From Betaproteobacteria bacterium (GTDB lineage Bacteria > Pseudomonadota > Gammaproteobacteria > Burkholderiales > Gallionellaceae), in contig JAGWMH010000099.1 of the NCBI GenBank assembly GCA_028871775.1, positions 1-6,738 on the forward strand: a stretch of 6,738 nt of DNA. The letters are read 5' to 3'. Both the position numbers and the translations under genes were made by a program. Position 1 is the first letter of the stretch; every line of letters begins with the position of its first letter. Positions 1 to 6,105 of this stretch are shown here, piece after piece. The notes below the pieces were generated by a model. That model saw nothing but the letters and a program-made list of their open reading frames with translations. It was not told the origin of the DNA and ran no database searches.

Positions 1-476
1 GCCGCCAGCATCTGCGCATGGATCGTGCGGCTGGCCGCATCCCCCGCGCAGTAATGGCGATAAATATCCGCCCAGTTCAGGCTGCACATCCCGACAGCAC
101 GCACGCCCGCAACACGCGCCGCAGCCAGCGACAGGTAGGGCACATTGGCCAACAGCAAATCAGGTTTTAACGCGCGCATGGCATGCGCCTCACGGTCCAC
201 TTTTTCTTCCCAACCGGCGTGAAAAGCACGGTATGCAACAGCGCTCTCTTCCACCTGCACATCCACCGCATTCGCCATTTGCATTCCAAAATCAAACGCC
301 ACGGGGATGTGAAGGAAATCGCAATGGAATCGCTGTTGCAGCAGGAAGATCGGGGCAGCGGTGCGCAGCGTTACGCGCAGCCCGGGAATGCGCCGCGCCA
401 GCTCGTTCACCACCGGCGCGGTCTGGCCGACGTGGCCAAAACCGTGGGAAGAGATGTCAACCAGAAGGTGCGGCAT
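1..476 (-). CDS. GT-B-type glycosyltransferase, arabinokinase N-terminal-like (partial, 3' end off window)
   Basis: This is the N-terminal 158 residues of a protein that continues past the left edge. It begins MPHLLVDISSHGFGHVGQTA; the glycine/histidine loop H11-G-F-G-H15 after a beta-strand is the nucleotide-sugar glycosyltransferase signature of GT-B proteins (MurG-like) and closely resembles the HGFGH loop at the start of plant and bacterial L-arabinokinases. The similarity continues: KPDLLLANVPYLSLAAARVAG (about 104-124) and SLNWADIYRHY (132-142) match the 'D..P.A...A...GI...NFSWDFIY' pattern of that family. No signal peptide or membrane segment is visible, so it is probably cytoplasmic. 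ATG 476 is the only start before an in-frame stop upstream; its ribosome site is weak. It lies 55 bp downstream of orn on the same strand and may be cotranscribed with it. Whether a kinase domain follows cannot be seen, and the sugar substrate is unknown. Confidence 0.75.
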   Translation of the reverse strand, partial: MPHLLVDISSHGFGHVGQTAPVVNELARRIPGLRVTLRTAAPIFLLQQRFHCDFLHIPVAFDFGMQMANAVDVQVEESAVAYRAFHAGWEEKVDREAHAMRALKPDLLLANVPYLSLAAARVAGVRAVGMCSLNWADIYRHYCAGDAASRTIHAQMLA

Positions 477-531
477 GTTATTGCAGCATGTGCCTCATGC
501 CGTTAAGCAGGCAAAGATGAAATGATTCCGA

Positions 532-1077
532 CTAAAGTTTGATGAAATGCTCGCGATAATGCTTCATCTCACCGATGGATTCGTAGATGTCGGCCAGCGC
601 CTCGTGCTTGCCGTGCTTCTTTACCCCCTGCGCCATGTCCGGTTTCCAGCGCCTGGCCAGTTCCTTGAGGGTGCTCACGTCGAGGTTGCGATAGTGAAAA
701 TATTCTTCGAATTTCGGCATCCAGCGCGCAAGGAAACGCCGGTCCTGGCAGATGGAATTGCCGCACATCGGTGAGGTGCGGGCAGGCACATATTCCTTGA
801 GAAATTCGACCATCCGCGCTTCCACCGTCGCCTCGTCCAGCGTGGAAGCTTTCACTTTGTCGATCAAGCCGGATTTGGTGTGGGTGGATTTGTTCCATGC
901 ATCCATGCCTTCCAGCACGCTGTCCGGTTGATGCAACACCAATACAGGCGACTCGGCAATGGTTTCCAGGTTGCTGTCGGTAATCACCAGCGCGACCTCA
1001 ATGATGCGGTCGGTATCCGGCAAAAGGCCGGTCATCTCCATATCTATCCAGACAAGGCTGTCCTGATTTTGTGCCAT
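532..1077 (-). CDS. orn: Oligoribonuclease (3'-5' exoribonuclease of the DEDDh family)
   Basis: Orn degrades 2-5-nt RNA fragments and linear dinucleotides such as pGpG to mononucleotides, completing mRNA decay and c-di-GMP turnover in the cytoplasm. The protein is 181 residues, the same length as E. coli Orn, and ends with the same YREHFIKL. All DEDDh catalytic residues are present: D12 and E14 in [10 protein letters not shown]112 in CQDRRF, H158 and D163 in KHEALAD. The substrate-capping residues L18, W61, H66 and Y129 are also conserved, and [15 protein letters not shown] (132-146) is nearly invariant. The reading frame stays open upstream to 1266, but family length and the [17 protein letters not shown] start place the ATG at 1077; no strong Shine-Dalgarno sequence precedes it. 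It is divergent from the M48 protease gene and upstream of the glycosyltransferase-like gene. Confidence 0.97.
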   Translation of the reverse strand: MAQNQDSLVWIDMEMTGLLPDTDRIIEVALVITDSNLETIAESPVLVLHQPDSVLEGMDAWNKSTHTKSGLIDKVKASTLDEATVEARMVEFLKEYVPARTSPMCGNSICQDRRFLARWMPKFEEYFHYRNLDVSTLKELARRWKPDMAQGVKKHGKHEALADIYESIGEMKHYREHFIKL

Positions 1078-1156
1078 AATCAATTCGCGTTCAGAACTGT
1101 CAGACGCGTATTGTGTCACATGGGCGCAGTATCCCGCCATTCCAAATTGCAAAACA
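1078..1156. promoter_or_regulatory. Divergent spacer between orn and the M48 protease gene
   Basis: This 79-bp spacer separates two divergent starts, so promoters for both directions must lie here or inside the flanking genes. I could not resolve a convincing -35/-10 pair. On the plus strand TATTGT (1109-1114) is a possible -10 without a good -35 partner. On the minus strand TTGCAA (from 1150 downward) is a possible -35, followed by the poor -10 candidate TACTGC at about 15 bp. Neither start has a clear ribosome site. No operator-like palindrome was noticed. Confidence 0.35.
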
Positions 1157-2428
1157 ATGACCGCCTTCCAATTTTCCGAACTGTTTGTCAGCGCGCTACT
1201 GTTAACCACGCTTGCCAAATTATGGCTGGCGCGGCGCCATCTCGCCCACATCGCGGCGCACCGCACCGAAGTGCCGCAGGCCTTCCGCGACCAGATCGAC
1301 CTGGCCGCACACCAGAAAGCGGCGGACTACACCAGCGCCAAGACGCGCCTTTCCATGCTGTCGGCGCTGTTCGATGCGGCGCTGTTGCTCGCTTTCACGC
1401 TGGGCGGGGTGATACAGCAAATCGCCGATTTCTGGCTGCATACTTTTTCCACCCCGCTCATGCAGGGCATGGCCGCTATTGTTCTGGTGCTGATCCTTTT
1501 TTCGCTGCTGGAAATGCCGTTCAACTTGTATCGCACTTTTGTCATCGAGGCGCGCTATGGCTTCAACAAGATGACGCTGGCGCTGTACCTGGCCGATGCC
1601 CTCAAGGGAATTCTGCTTGGCGCCGCTCTCGGCCTGCCGCTGCTGTTCGGCGTGCTGTGGCTGATGGAGCGCATGGGCGGCAACTGGTGGCTGTATGTGT
1701 GGGGAGTGTGGGTGGCATTCAACCTGCTGCTGCTGTTCATCTACCCAACGTTCATCGCACCGCTGTTCAACAAGTTTCTGCCGCTGCAGGACGAAAGCCT
1801 GAAGGTGCGCATCGAAGCACTGTTGAAGAAGTGCGGCTTCACTGCAAGCGGGCTGTTCGTGATGGACGGCTCCAAACGCAGCACCCACGGCAACGCCTAC
1901 TTCACCGGCTTCGGCAAGACCAAACGCATCGTGTTCTTCGACACGCTGCTGTCCCGGCTGACGCCCAACGAGATCGAGGCAGTGCTGGCGCACGAGCTGG
2001 GGCATTTCAAGCGCCATCATGTGTTGAAGCGCATCGCGTTCACCTTTACCCTGAGCCTGGCCTTCCTGTGGCTGCTGGCGCAACTGATGCAGGCAAGCTG
2101 GTTCTACGAGGGGCTGGGCGTGACCATGACTTCCACCACTTTTGACACCGCGCTGGCACTGTTGCTGTTCTTTCTGGTATTGCCGGTTTTCAACTTCCTG
2201 CTGCATCCGCTGATGTCGGCCCATTCGCGCAGGCACGAATTCGAGGCGGACGCCTACGCCGCGCAGCAAACCGCCGCTGGCATCCTGGCCAATGCGCTGG
2301 TGAAGATGTATCAGGACAATGCCGCGACACTGACCCCCGATCCGCTGTATTCTATGTTCTACGACACGCACCCGCCCGCGCTGGTGCGCATCGCCCGTCT
2401 GCTAGCTTTGCCGGGAGGACAACCATGA
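1157..2428 (+). CDS. M48 family membrane metalloprotease (Ste24/CAAX-protease type)
   Basis: A 423-residue zinc protease of the inner membrane, family M48, subfamily resembling eukaryotic Ste24 rather than the shorter HtpX. The zinc site is H279-E-L-G-H283 with the third ligand E361 in HEFEADAYA (360-368). Other family signatures are [20 protein letters not shown] (241-260), FDTLL (261-265), the [17 protein letters not shown] helix, and DTHPP (403-407). Hydrophobic segments suggest about seven membrane helices near 5-22, 68-88, 103-120, 150-170, 177-198, 292-312 and 331-350, as in Ste24 proteins. Family knowledge says bacterial members act in membrane protein quality control or processing; bacteria generally lack prenylated CaaX substrates, so the substrate here is unknown. 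ATG 1157 is the first in-frame ATG and gives the expected N-terminal helix. Its TGA overlaps the next ATG (ATGA), making it the first gene of a coupled operon. Confidence 0.93.
   Translation: MTAFQFSELFVSALLLTTLAKLWLARRHLAHIAAHRTEVPQAFRDQIDLAAHQKAADYTSAKTRLSMLSALFDAALLLAFTLGGVIQQIADFWLHTFSTPLMQGMAAIVLVLILFSLLEMPFNLYRTFVIEARYGFNKMTLALYLADALKGILLGAALGLPLLFGVLWLMERMGGNWWLYVWGVWVAFNLLLLFIYPTFIAPLFNKFLPLQDESLKVRIEALLKKCGFTASGLFVMDGSKRSTHGNAYFTGFGKTKRIVFFDTLLSRLTPNEIEAVLAHELGHFKRHHVLKRIAFTFTLSLAFLWLLAQLMQASWFYEGLGVTMTSTTFDTALALLLFFLVLPVFNFLLHPLMSAHSRRHEFEADAYAAQQTAAGILANALVKMYQDNAATLTPDPLYSMFYDTHPPALVRIARLLALPGGQP
2413..2419 (+). promoter_or_regulatory. Ribosome binding site for the 32-codon small ORF
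   Basis: GGGAGGA is a near-ideal Shine-Dalgarno sequence ending 5 nt before ATG 2425 and lying inside the last codons of the M48 protease gene. It is the strongest ribosome site seen in the window and is the main argument that the small ORF is translated. Confidence 0.7.
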
Positions 2429-2523
2429 AACAAATCACCGCACTCATCCTGCTCCTTGCCGCGGGCAACGCGCAGGATGAACAGAACCTTGGGGCTTTTT
2501 TCAACCAGCATCACTACAAGTGA
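2425..2523 (+). CDS. Small ORF, predicted exported or membrane micropeptide (32 aa)
   Basis: A 32-codon ORF whose ATG overlaps the M48 protease stop codon (ATGA) and which has a strong GGGAGGA ribosome site. The peptide starts [17 protein letters not shown]: a lysine, then about ten hydrophobic residues, then small and polar residues, which looks like a short signal peptide with a possible cut after GNA (residue 16). That would release QDEQNLGAFFNQHHYK, a polar 16-residue peptide with two histidines. If uncut it would be a single-pass membrane micropeptide. It ends 7 nt before the next gene's ATG, so it could also couple translation of the protease gene to the dehydratase gene. It contains no CaaX-like C-terminus and no recognised domain. 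I do not recognise a family. It could be a real peptide, a coupling leader, or the remnant of a longer gene. Confidence 0.5.
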   Translation: MKQITALILLLAAGNAQDEQNLGAFFNQHHYK

Positions 2524-2526
2524 GGA
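2522..2526 (+). promoter_or_regulatory. Ribosome binding site for the dehydratase gene
   Basis: GAGGA sits 4 nt before ATG 2531 and overlaps the TGA of the small ORF. It favours ATG 2531 over the in-frame ATG at 2456, which would add 25 residues that do not resemble the family. Confidence 0.55.
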
Positions 2527-2530
2527 CGAC

Positions 2531-2869
2531 ATGGAAAACGTTTGCGAACTGACCAGCAGGCAATGCAAACCCTGTGAAGGCGGCGTGCCGCCACTGCCGC
2601 AGGATGAAGTAGACACACTGATGAAGCAGCTCGATGGGTGGGCGCAGTATAACCAGCTCATCGGCAAGACATTCGAATTCAAGAACTATTACCAGACCAT
2701 GGCGTTCGTCAATGCAGTGGCATGGCTGTCACACCGCGAAGACCACCATCCCGACCTGACGGTGCATTACAGCAAGTGCCGCGTGGAATACACCACCCAT
2801 GCCATCGGCGGCCTGTCGGAAAACGACTTTATTTGCGCCGCGAAGGTGGACGCGCTATTCAAAATGTGA
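2531..2869 (+). CDS. phhB: 4a-hydroxytetrahydrobiopterin dehydratase (pterin-4a-carbinolamine dehydratase)
   Basis: This 112-residue cytoplasmic enzyme dehydrates 4a-hydroxy-tetrahydropterin to quinonoid dihydropterin, recycling the cofactor of aromatic amino acid hydroxylases. The catalytic histidines are visible: H72-H73-P74 in SHREDHHPDL and H90 in VEYTTHAIGGLSENDF (85-100). The framework is typical: LDGW (34-37), GKTFEFKNYYQTMAFVNAVA (45-64) and a final AAKVDALF. The N-terminal C5...C12-K-P-C15-EGGVPPL is the common bacterial form of this family. The start at 2531 is set by GAGGA just upstream and by length; the frame is open further upstream. It follows the small ORF by 7 nt and overlaps rsgA by 4 nt (GTGA). 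No phenylalanine hydroxylase gene lies in the window, so its pterin partner here is unknown; members without phhA have been proposed to act in other pterin recycling, for example linked to molybdopterin. The symbol is by family, not by proven role. Confidence 0.92.
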   Translation: MENVCELTSRQCKPCEGGVPPLPQDEVDTLMKQLDGWAQYNQLIGKTFEFKNYYQTMAFVNAVAWLSHREDHHPDLTVHYSKCRVEYTTHAIGGLSENDFICAAKVDALFKM

Positions 2870-3744
2870 AGCAGCAGGGGCAAATTATCGCCGCGTTTGG
2901 CCGCCGGTATCTGGCGGAGCTGGGCGATGGCAGCATGCTTGAATGCGTCCCGCGCGGAAAAAAGAGCGAAGTGGCATGCGGCGACTTGGTTGAAATCCAG
3001 CGCACCAGCGAAGGCCAGGCGGTTATTGAAAAAATCGCGCCGCGCAGGACCCTGCTCTACCGTTCCGTTGCGCATCGCGAGAAACTCATCGCCGCCAATG
3101 TCACGCAGATCATCGTGGTCGTGGCCGCCGAGCCTTCGTTCAACGACGAATTGCTGGCACGCTGCCTGGTGGCAGCATACGACCAGCAACTGGAAACGCT
3201 CATCGTACTGAACAAGTGCGACCTCGTTGCGCAGGCCGCAGCGGCACGCGCGCAACTCGCACCCTATCGCGCCATCGGCTACCGCGTGCTGGAGCTCTCC
3301 GCCAAACAGAGCGCCGCGCCGCTGCTGCCCTACCTGCAGGGGCATACCAGCGTGCTGGTGGGGCAATCCGGCATGGGCAAATCCACCCTGATCAATTCAT
3401 TGCTGCCGGATGCGCTGGCCGCCACGCGCGAAATTTCCACCGCGCTGGATTCCGGCAAACACACCACCACCCACGCGCGCCTCTACCACCTGAACGCAGA
3501 CAGCCATCTGATCGACTGCCCGGGCGTGCAAGCGTTCGGCTTGCACCACCTGAGCTTCGGCGCAATAGAAGAGGGATTTGTGGAGTTTGCGCAGTACCTC
3601 GGCCAGTGCCGCTTCCACGACTGCCACCACCTGCATGAACCGGGCTGCGCGTTGCGCAGTGGAGTTGAGGTTGGAAAAATTGATGCGCGCAGACTGAAGC
3701 TGTTTCAGGACATCACCTCAGAAAATCTCAAGCCGTCCTTCTAG
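2866..3744 (+). CDS. rsgA: Small ribosomal subunit biogenesis GTPase RsgA
   Basis: RsgA is a circularly permuted GTPase that binds the immature 30S subunit and checks decoding-centre maturation late in assembly. The 292-residue protein has an N-terminal OB-fold (about 1-65), then GTPase motifs in permuted order: G4 NKCD (116-119), G5 SAK (145-147), G1 GQSGMGKS (166-173), G2 in KHTTTHARLY (198-207) and G3 DCPG (217-220). The C-terminal zinc domain has C248, C253, H255 and C261 in the C-x4-C-x-H-x5-C spacing known for the family. The start is GTG 2866, overlapping the dehydratase stop as GTGA; the OB-fold begins at once (KQQGQIIAAFGRRYLAEL), and residues encoded upstream in the open frame do not look like RsgA. 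No clear Shine-Dalgarno is seen, consistent with translational coupling. Its TAG overlaps the opposing gene's stop. Confidence 0.96.
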   Translation: MKQQGQIIAAFGRRYLAELGDGSMLECVPRGKKSEVACGDLVEIQRTSEGQAVIEKIAPRRTLLYRSVAHREKLIAANVTQIIVVVAAEPSFNDELLARCLVAAYDQQLETLIVLNKCDLVAQAAAARAQLAPYRAIGYRVLELSAKQSAAPLLPYLQGHTSVLVGQSGMGKSTLINSLLPDALAATREISTALDSGKHTTTHARLYHLNADSHLIDCPGVQAFGLHHLSFGAIEEGFVEFAQYLGQCRFHDCHHLHEPGCALRSGVEVGKIDARRLKLFQDITSENLKPSF

Positions 3745-4679
3745 GCTCCCACCAGAGTCGCCAAACCCAGCAGCAGCAACAGGATCATCCAGAACACCAG
3801 CGCGCGCCATACCAGCCCCACGGTGCTTTGCATGAAATCGGCGTCGGCTTCGTCGCCGATACCCAGCTCGGGGCGGTCGAACGGCAGGCCGCCCTGCGGA
3901 ATGGCCTGGCCCAAACGCACGCCGAGCGCGCCTGCGCCGCTGGCCAGCACGATGCCCGCCTCCGGGTCGGGCCAACTTTGCGCCTGCGTGCGCCAGCAAT
4001 ACACCGTGTCCTCGAAATCGCCGACGATGGCAAAGGTGATGGCGGTCAGACGCAGCGGCAGCCATTCCATCCAGCGATAAGCCTGCCGCGCGAATTCACC
4101 GAACTCGCCGAACTCGGCGTCATCCTGTTTGCCCCAGTGCGCATTGAGAAACAGCGCCAGCCGGTACAACACGGCACCGGAAGGCCCAAGCCCCAGCAGC
4201 ATGGTAATCACGAACCACACCATCACGCCGAACACGTAGTGGTGCGAAGCCAGCAGCGCTTCCTCGATGGTGACGCGCGCCACTTCCCCGGCATTCAGTT
4301 CATGGCATGGCACCCCGCGCCAGGCCGAAAGCAGGCTGCGCGCCTTCTCCAGATCATTGTCGCGCAACGCCCGATGGATGCCGGTGAAGTAGTGGCTGAC
4401 CTGGCGGAAACCCATGGTGAGATACAACACCAGCACGCAGAATGCCCAGGCGAACACCGGGCTGGCGCCGTACAGCAGCCAGTACAGCGCGACCGAGCCG
4501 AACAACGGCAGCAGCACGGCAATCAGCCACGCGATCTTGCCGTGCTTGTGCTCGCCCGCATTGAAGTGATGCTGGAAAAAATGCACATAGCCGCTCAACC
4601 AGGCAAACAGGTATTTGCGCGAAGCAAGCGGGTGGAGTTGTTCCAGCAACAGGGCGGCGATCAGGGAAAACAGGCTCAT
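3741..4679 (-). CDS. CobD/CbiB-family (AmpE-like) integral membrane protein
   Basis: A 312-residue inner-membrane protein that I recognise as the betaproteobacterial 'CobD/CbiB family protein', related to AmpE and CbiB. The N-terminus MSLFSLIAALLLEQLHPLAS followed by a HFNAG motif (38-42) and GKIAWLIAVLLP (47-58) is typical. Hydrophobic segments lie near 3-16, 49-69, 74-90, 150-180 and 289-310. It contains the CbiB-type stretch with VARVTIEEALLASHHYVFGV (133-152), and FAIVGDFEDTVYCWR (216-230) also looks like a conserved block. True CbiB joins aminopropanol to cobyrate in cobalamin synthesis, but no cobalamin gene is nearby and this subfamily is usually found without them, so I do not assign that reaction. 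It is convergent with rsgA with stop codons sharing CTAG, and 97 bp downstream of cysN. ATG 4679 is preceded by a weak TTGAG. A short GEFGEF tandem repeat occurs at 191-196. Confidence 0.85.
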   Translation of the reverse strand: MSLFSLIAALLLEQLHPLASRKYLFAWLSGYVHFFQHHFNAGEHKHGKIAWLIAVLLPLFGSVALYWLLYGASPVFAWAFCVLVLYLTMGFRQVSHYFTGIHRALRDNDLEKARSLLSAWRGVPCHELNAGEVARVTIEEALLASHHYVFGVMVWFVITMLLGLGPSGAVLYRLALFLNAHWGKQDDAEFGEFGEFARQAYRWMEWLPLRLTAITFAIVGDFEDTVYCWRTQAQSWPDPEAGIVLASGAGALGVRLGQAIPQGGLPFDRPELGIGDEADADFMQSTVGLVWRALVFWMILLLLLGLATLVGA

Positions 4680-4776
4680 GACATCTCAAGGCAGGTGCAC
4701 AAACGGATACGCGCAAGATACCACACAACTTTGCGGCTTGCGTAAGCTGAAAAACCTGCTCTGAGCTTAGGATGTG
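4680..4776 (-). other. Spacer between cysN and the CobD/CbiB-family gene
   Basis: This 97-bp spacer holds an imperfect inverted repeat, TAAGCT (4743-4748) with AGCTTA (4764-4769), 15-nt loop, just after the cysN stop. Its only T-run on the minus strand lies inside the loop, so it is not a standard intrinsic terminator. Minus-strand TTACGC with GTATCT about 18 bp later could be a weak promoter for the downstream gene. Neither is strong, so read-through from cysDN remains possible. Confidence 0.3.
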
Positions 4777-6030
4777 TTACGCAATCATCCCTGCCGCCAC
4801 CGTATTGTTCGTCGCCTCATCAATCACGATAAAGCTTCCGGTCGAGCGGTTCTTGCTGTAGTGGTCGAGCGCCAGCGGCTGTTGCACTTTCATCGCCACG
4901 CGCGCAATGTCGTTCATGTTCAGCTTGTCGGTCTCGTGGTGCGCCAGGGTGTTCACGTCCACGCGGTATTCGAGGCGCGAGAACAGGCTCTTCACCATGC
5001 GCGTGGTGTGCTTGATGATGTATTTGCGATTGCGGTCGAGCGGCGCTTCGGACAGCCAGCACAGCATGGCTTCGAATTCCTTTTCCACCTTTGGGGGGTT
5101 GGCACTGCTCTTCACAAACATGTCGCCGCGCGAAATATCGATCTCGTCTTCCAGCGTGAGCGTGACGGATTGCGGAGCAAAGGCGCGTTGCAGCTTGCCG
5201 TCGTAGGTGACGATCTCTTTTACCTTGCTGGTGCGGCCCGAGGGCAGCACGGTGATCTCGTCGCCGACCGCGATCTCGCCCGATTCGATGCGCCCCATGT
5301 AGCCGCGGAAGTCGTGATATTCCTGGGTCTGCGGGCGGCAGACCCATTGCACCGGGTAGCGGAAGTCGGCGGTGTTCACGTCGTAATCGATCACCGCGTT
5401 TTCCAGAAAATCCAGCAACGGCGCGCCCTTGTACCAGCCCAGGTTGTCGCCGTGCTCCACCACCATGTCGCCGTTCAGGGCGGACATCGGGATGCAGGTC
5501 ACGTCATGGATGCCGAGCTGCGCGGCAAAGGCGCGGTACTCGGCGACGATGGCGTTGAAGGTGTCTTCGGAGTATTCCACCATGTCCATCTTGTTCACCG
5601 CCAGCACGATGTGCGGCACGCCGACCAGGCTGGCGAGATAGGTGTGGCGGCGCGTCTGCGTCAGCACGCCCTTGCGCGCGTCGATCAGGATGACCACCAG
5701 GTTCGCCGTGCTCGCGGCGGTGACCATGTTGCGCGTGTACTGCTCATGCCCCGGCGTATCGCCGATGATGAACTTGCGCTTGGGCGTGGCGAAGTAGCGG
5801 TACGCCACATCGATGGTGATGCCCTGCTCGCGCTCGGCTTGCAGGCCGTCGGTGAGCAGCGACAGGTCAACGGCAGTCATGCCGCGCTTTTCGCTGGTCC
5901 TGGAAATGGCGGAAAGCTGGTCCTCGAAGATGGATTTCGAGTCGTGCAGCAGGCGCCCGATCAGCGTGCTCTTGCCGTCGTCCACGCTGCCGGCGGTGAT
6001 GAAACGGAGTAGTTGTGTTGTGTTGCTCAT
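4777..6030 (-). CDS. cysN: Sulfate adenylyltransferase subunit 1 (GTPase subunit)
   Basis: CysN is the GTPase partner of CysD; GTP hydrolysis drives formation of adenosine 5'-phosphosulfate from ATP and sulfate in assimilation. The 417-residue protein is an EF-Tu-like GTPase with G1 GSVDDGKS (14-21), the switch region [15 protein letters not shown] (66-80) with G2 threonine T72, G3 DTPGHE (91-96), G4 NKMD (146-149) and G5 SAL (183-185). Beta-barrel domains follow (about 222-310 and 315-417), with [10 protein letters not shown] and the final [19 protein letters not shown] as family marks. It is shorter than E. coli CysN (475 aa) and has no C-terminal APS kinase (CysC) domain, so APS kinase or an APS reductase must be encoded elsewhere. 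ATG 6030 is supported by AAGGAT upstream. It follows cysD with an 87-bp spacer containing a paired REP element. Confidence 0.97.
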   Translation of the reverse strand: MSNTTQLLRFITAGSVDDGKSTLIGRLLHDSKSIFEDQLSAISRTSEKRGMTAVDLSLLTDGLQAEREQGITIDVAYRYFATPKRKFIIGDTPGHEQYTRNMVTAASTANLVVILIDARKGVLTQTRRHTYLASLVGVPHIVLAVNKMDMVEYSEDTFNAIVAEYRAFAAQLGIHDVTCIPMSALNGDMVVEHGDNLGWYKGAPLLDFLENAVIDYDVNTADFRYPVQWVCRPQTQEYHDFRGYMGRIESGEIAVGDEITVLPSGRTSKVKEIVTYDGKLQRAFAPQSVTLTLEDEIDISRGDMFVKSSANPPKVEKEFEAMLCWLSEAPLDRNRKYIIKHTTRMVKSLFSRLEYRVDVNTLAHHETDKLNMNDIARVAMKVQQPLALDHYSKNRSTGSFIVIDEATNNTVAAGMIA

Positions 6031-6035
6031 TTGAG

Positions 6036-6041
6036 ATCCTT
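6036..6041 (-). promoter_or_regulatory. Ribosome binding site for cysN
   Basis: Read on the minus strand this is AAGGAT, 5 nt before ATG 6030. It lies 12 nt downstream, in transcript direction, of the REP element, so the ribosome site stays outside the hairpins. Confidence 0.65.
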
Positions 6042-6053
6042 AAACATTTGGCC

Positions 6054-6075
6054 GTAGGTCGGGTTTCAACCCGAC
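6054..6075 (+). repeat. REP unit 1
   Basis: GTAG (6054-6057) followed directly by GTCGGGTT-TC-AACCCGAC (6058-6075), a perfect 8-bp stem with a TC loop. Confidence 0.8.
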
Positions 6076-6083
6076 GGCTGTTC

Positions 6084-6105
6084 GTCGGACTGAAGTCCGA
6101 CCTAC
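6084..6105 (-). repeat. REP unit 2 (inverted)
   Basis: Read on the minus strand: GTAG (6105-6102) followed directly by GTCGGACT-TC-AGTCCGAC (6101-6084), a perfect 8-bp stem with the same TC loop as unit 1. It differs from unit 1 at four bases that form two compensating stem pairs. Confidence 0.8.

Larger units (their letters stand above)
6054..6105. repeat. Paired inverted REP element (BIME-like) with GTAG feet
   Basis: A 52-bp element fills most of the cysD-cysN spacer. It has two 8-bp perfect hairpins, each with a 2-nt loop, in opposite orientation around an 8-nt spacer (6076-6083), and each outer foot carries GTAG. The two outer 9-mers GTAGGTCGG (6054-6062) and CCGACCTAC (6097-6105) are also perfect inverted repeats, so the whole element can fold either as two small hairpins or as one long imperfect hairpin. 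A GTAG tetranucleotide beside a GC-rich hairpin is the established mark of REP sequences moved by RAYT transposases. No run of T follows the hairpin in either direction, so it is not an intrinsic terminator. Confidence 0.85.

Noticed and set aside
1078..1266. An upstream extension of orn to 244 residues
   Set aside because: The extra 63 residues overlap the protease start and the spacer and do not match Orn, which is 181 residues in E. coli with the same start context.
880..2145. A 421-codon open frame on the plus strand overlapping the M48 protease gene
   Set aside because: It is a shadow frame of the protease and orn genes in GC-rich DNA; its translation has no domain-like blocks, while the overlapping frame has the complete zinc-protease signature.
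1220..2371. A 383-codon minus-strand frame, rich in Gln and His
   Set aside because: It is antisense to the M48 protease gene; its composition reflects reversed Leu/Ala codons and no family is recognisable.
2425..2523. The small ORF as a CaaX pheromone for the Ste24-like protease
   Set aside because: The peptide ends HHYK with no cysteine, so it cannot be a prenylated CaaX substrate.
3828..4745. A 305-codon plus-strand frame opposite the CobD/CbiB-like gene
   Set aside because: It is an antisense shadow; the minus-strand frame has coherent membrane helices and family motifs.
4743..4769. TAAGCT/AGCTTA inverted repeat after cysN as a terminator
   Set aside because: It has a 6-bp AT-rich stem and a 15-nt loop, with the T-run inside the loop rather than after the stem, so it does not fit an intrinsic terminator.
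4774..6012. A 412-codon plus-strand frame opposite cysN
   Set aside because: It mirrors cysN almost exactly, and its His/Val/Arg-rich translation is typical of antisense reading.
6054..6105. The hairpin pair as a CRISPR repeat or a rho-independent terminator
   Set aside because: There is one inverted pair, no spacer-repeat periodicity, and no T-tract after either hairpin; the GTAG feet fit a REP doublet better.
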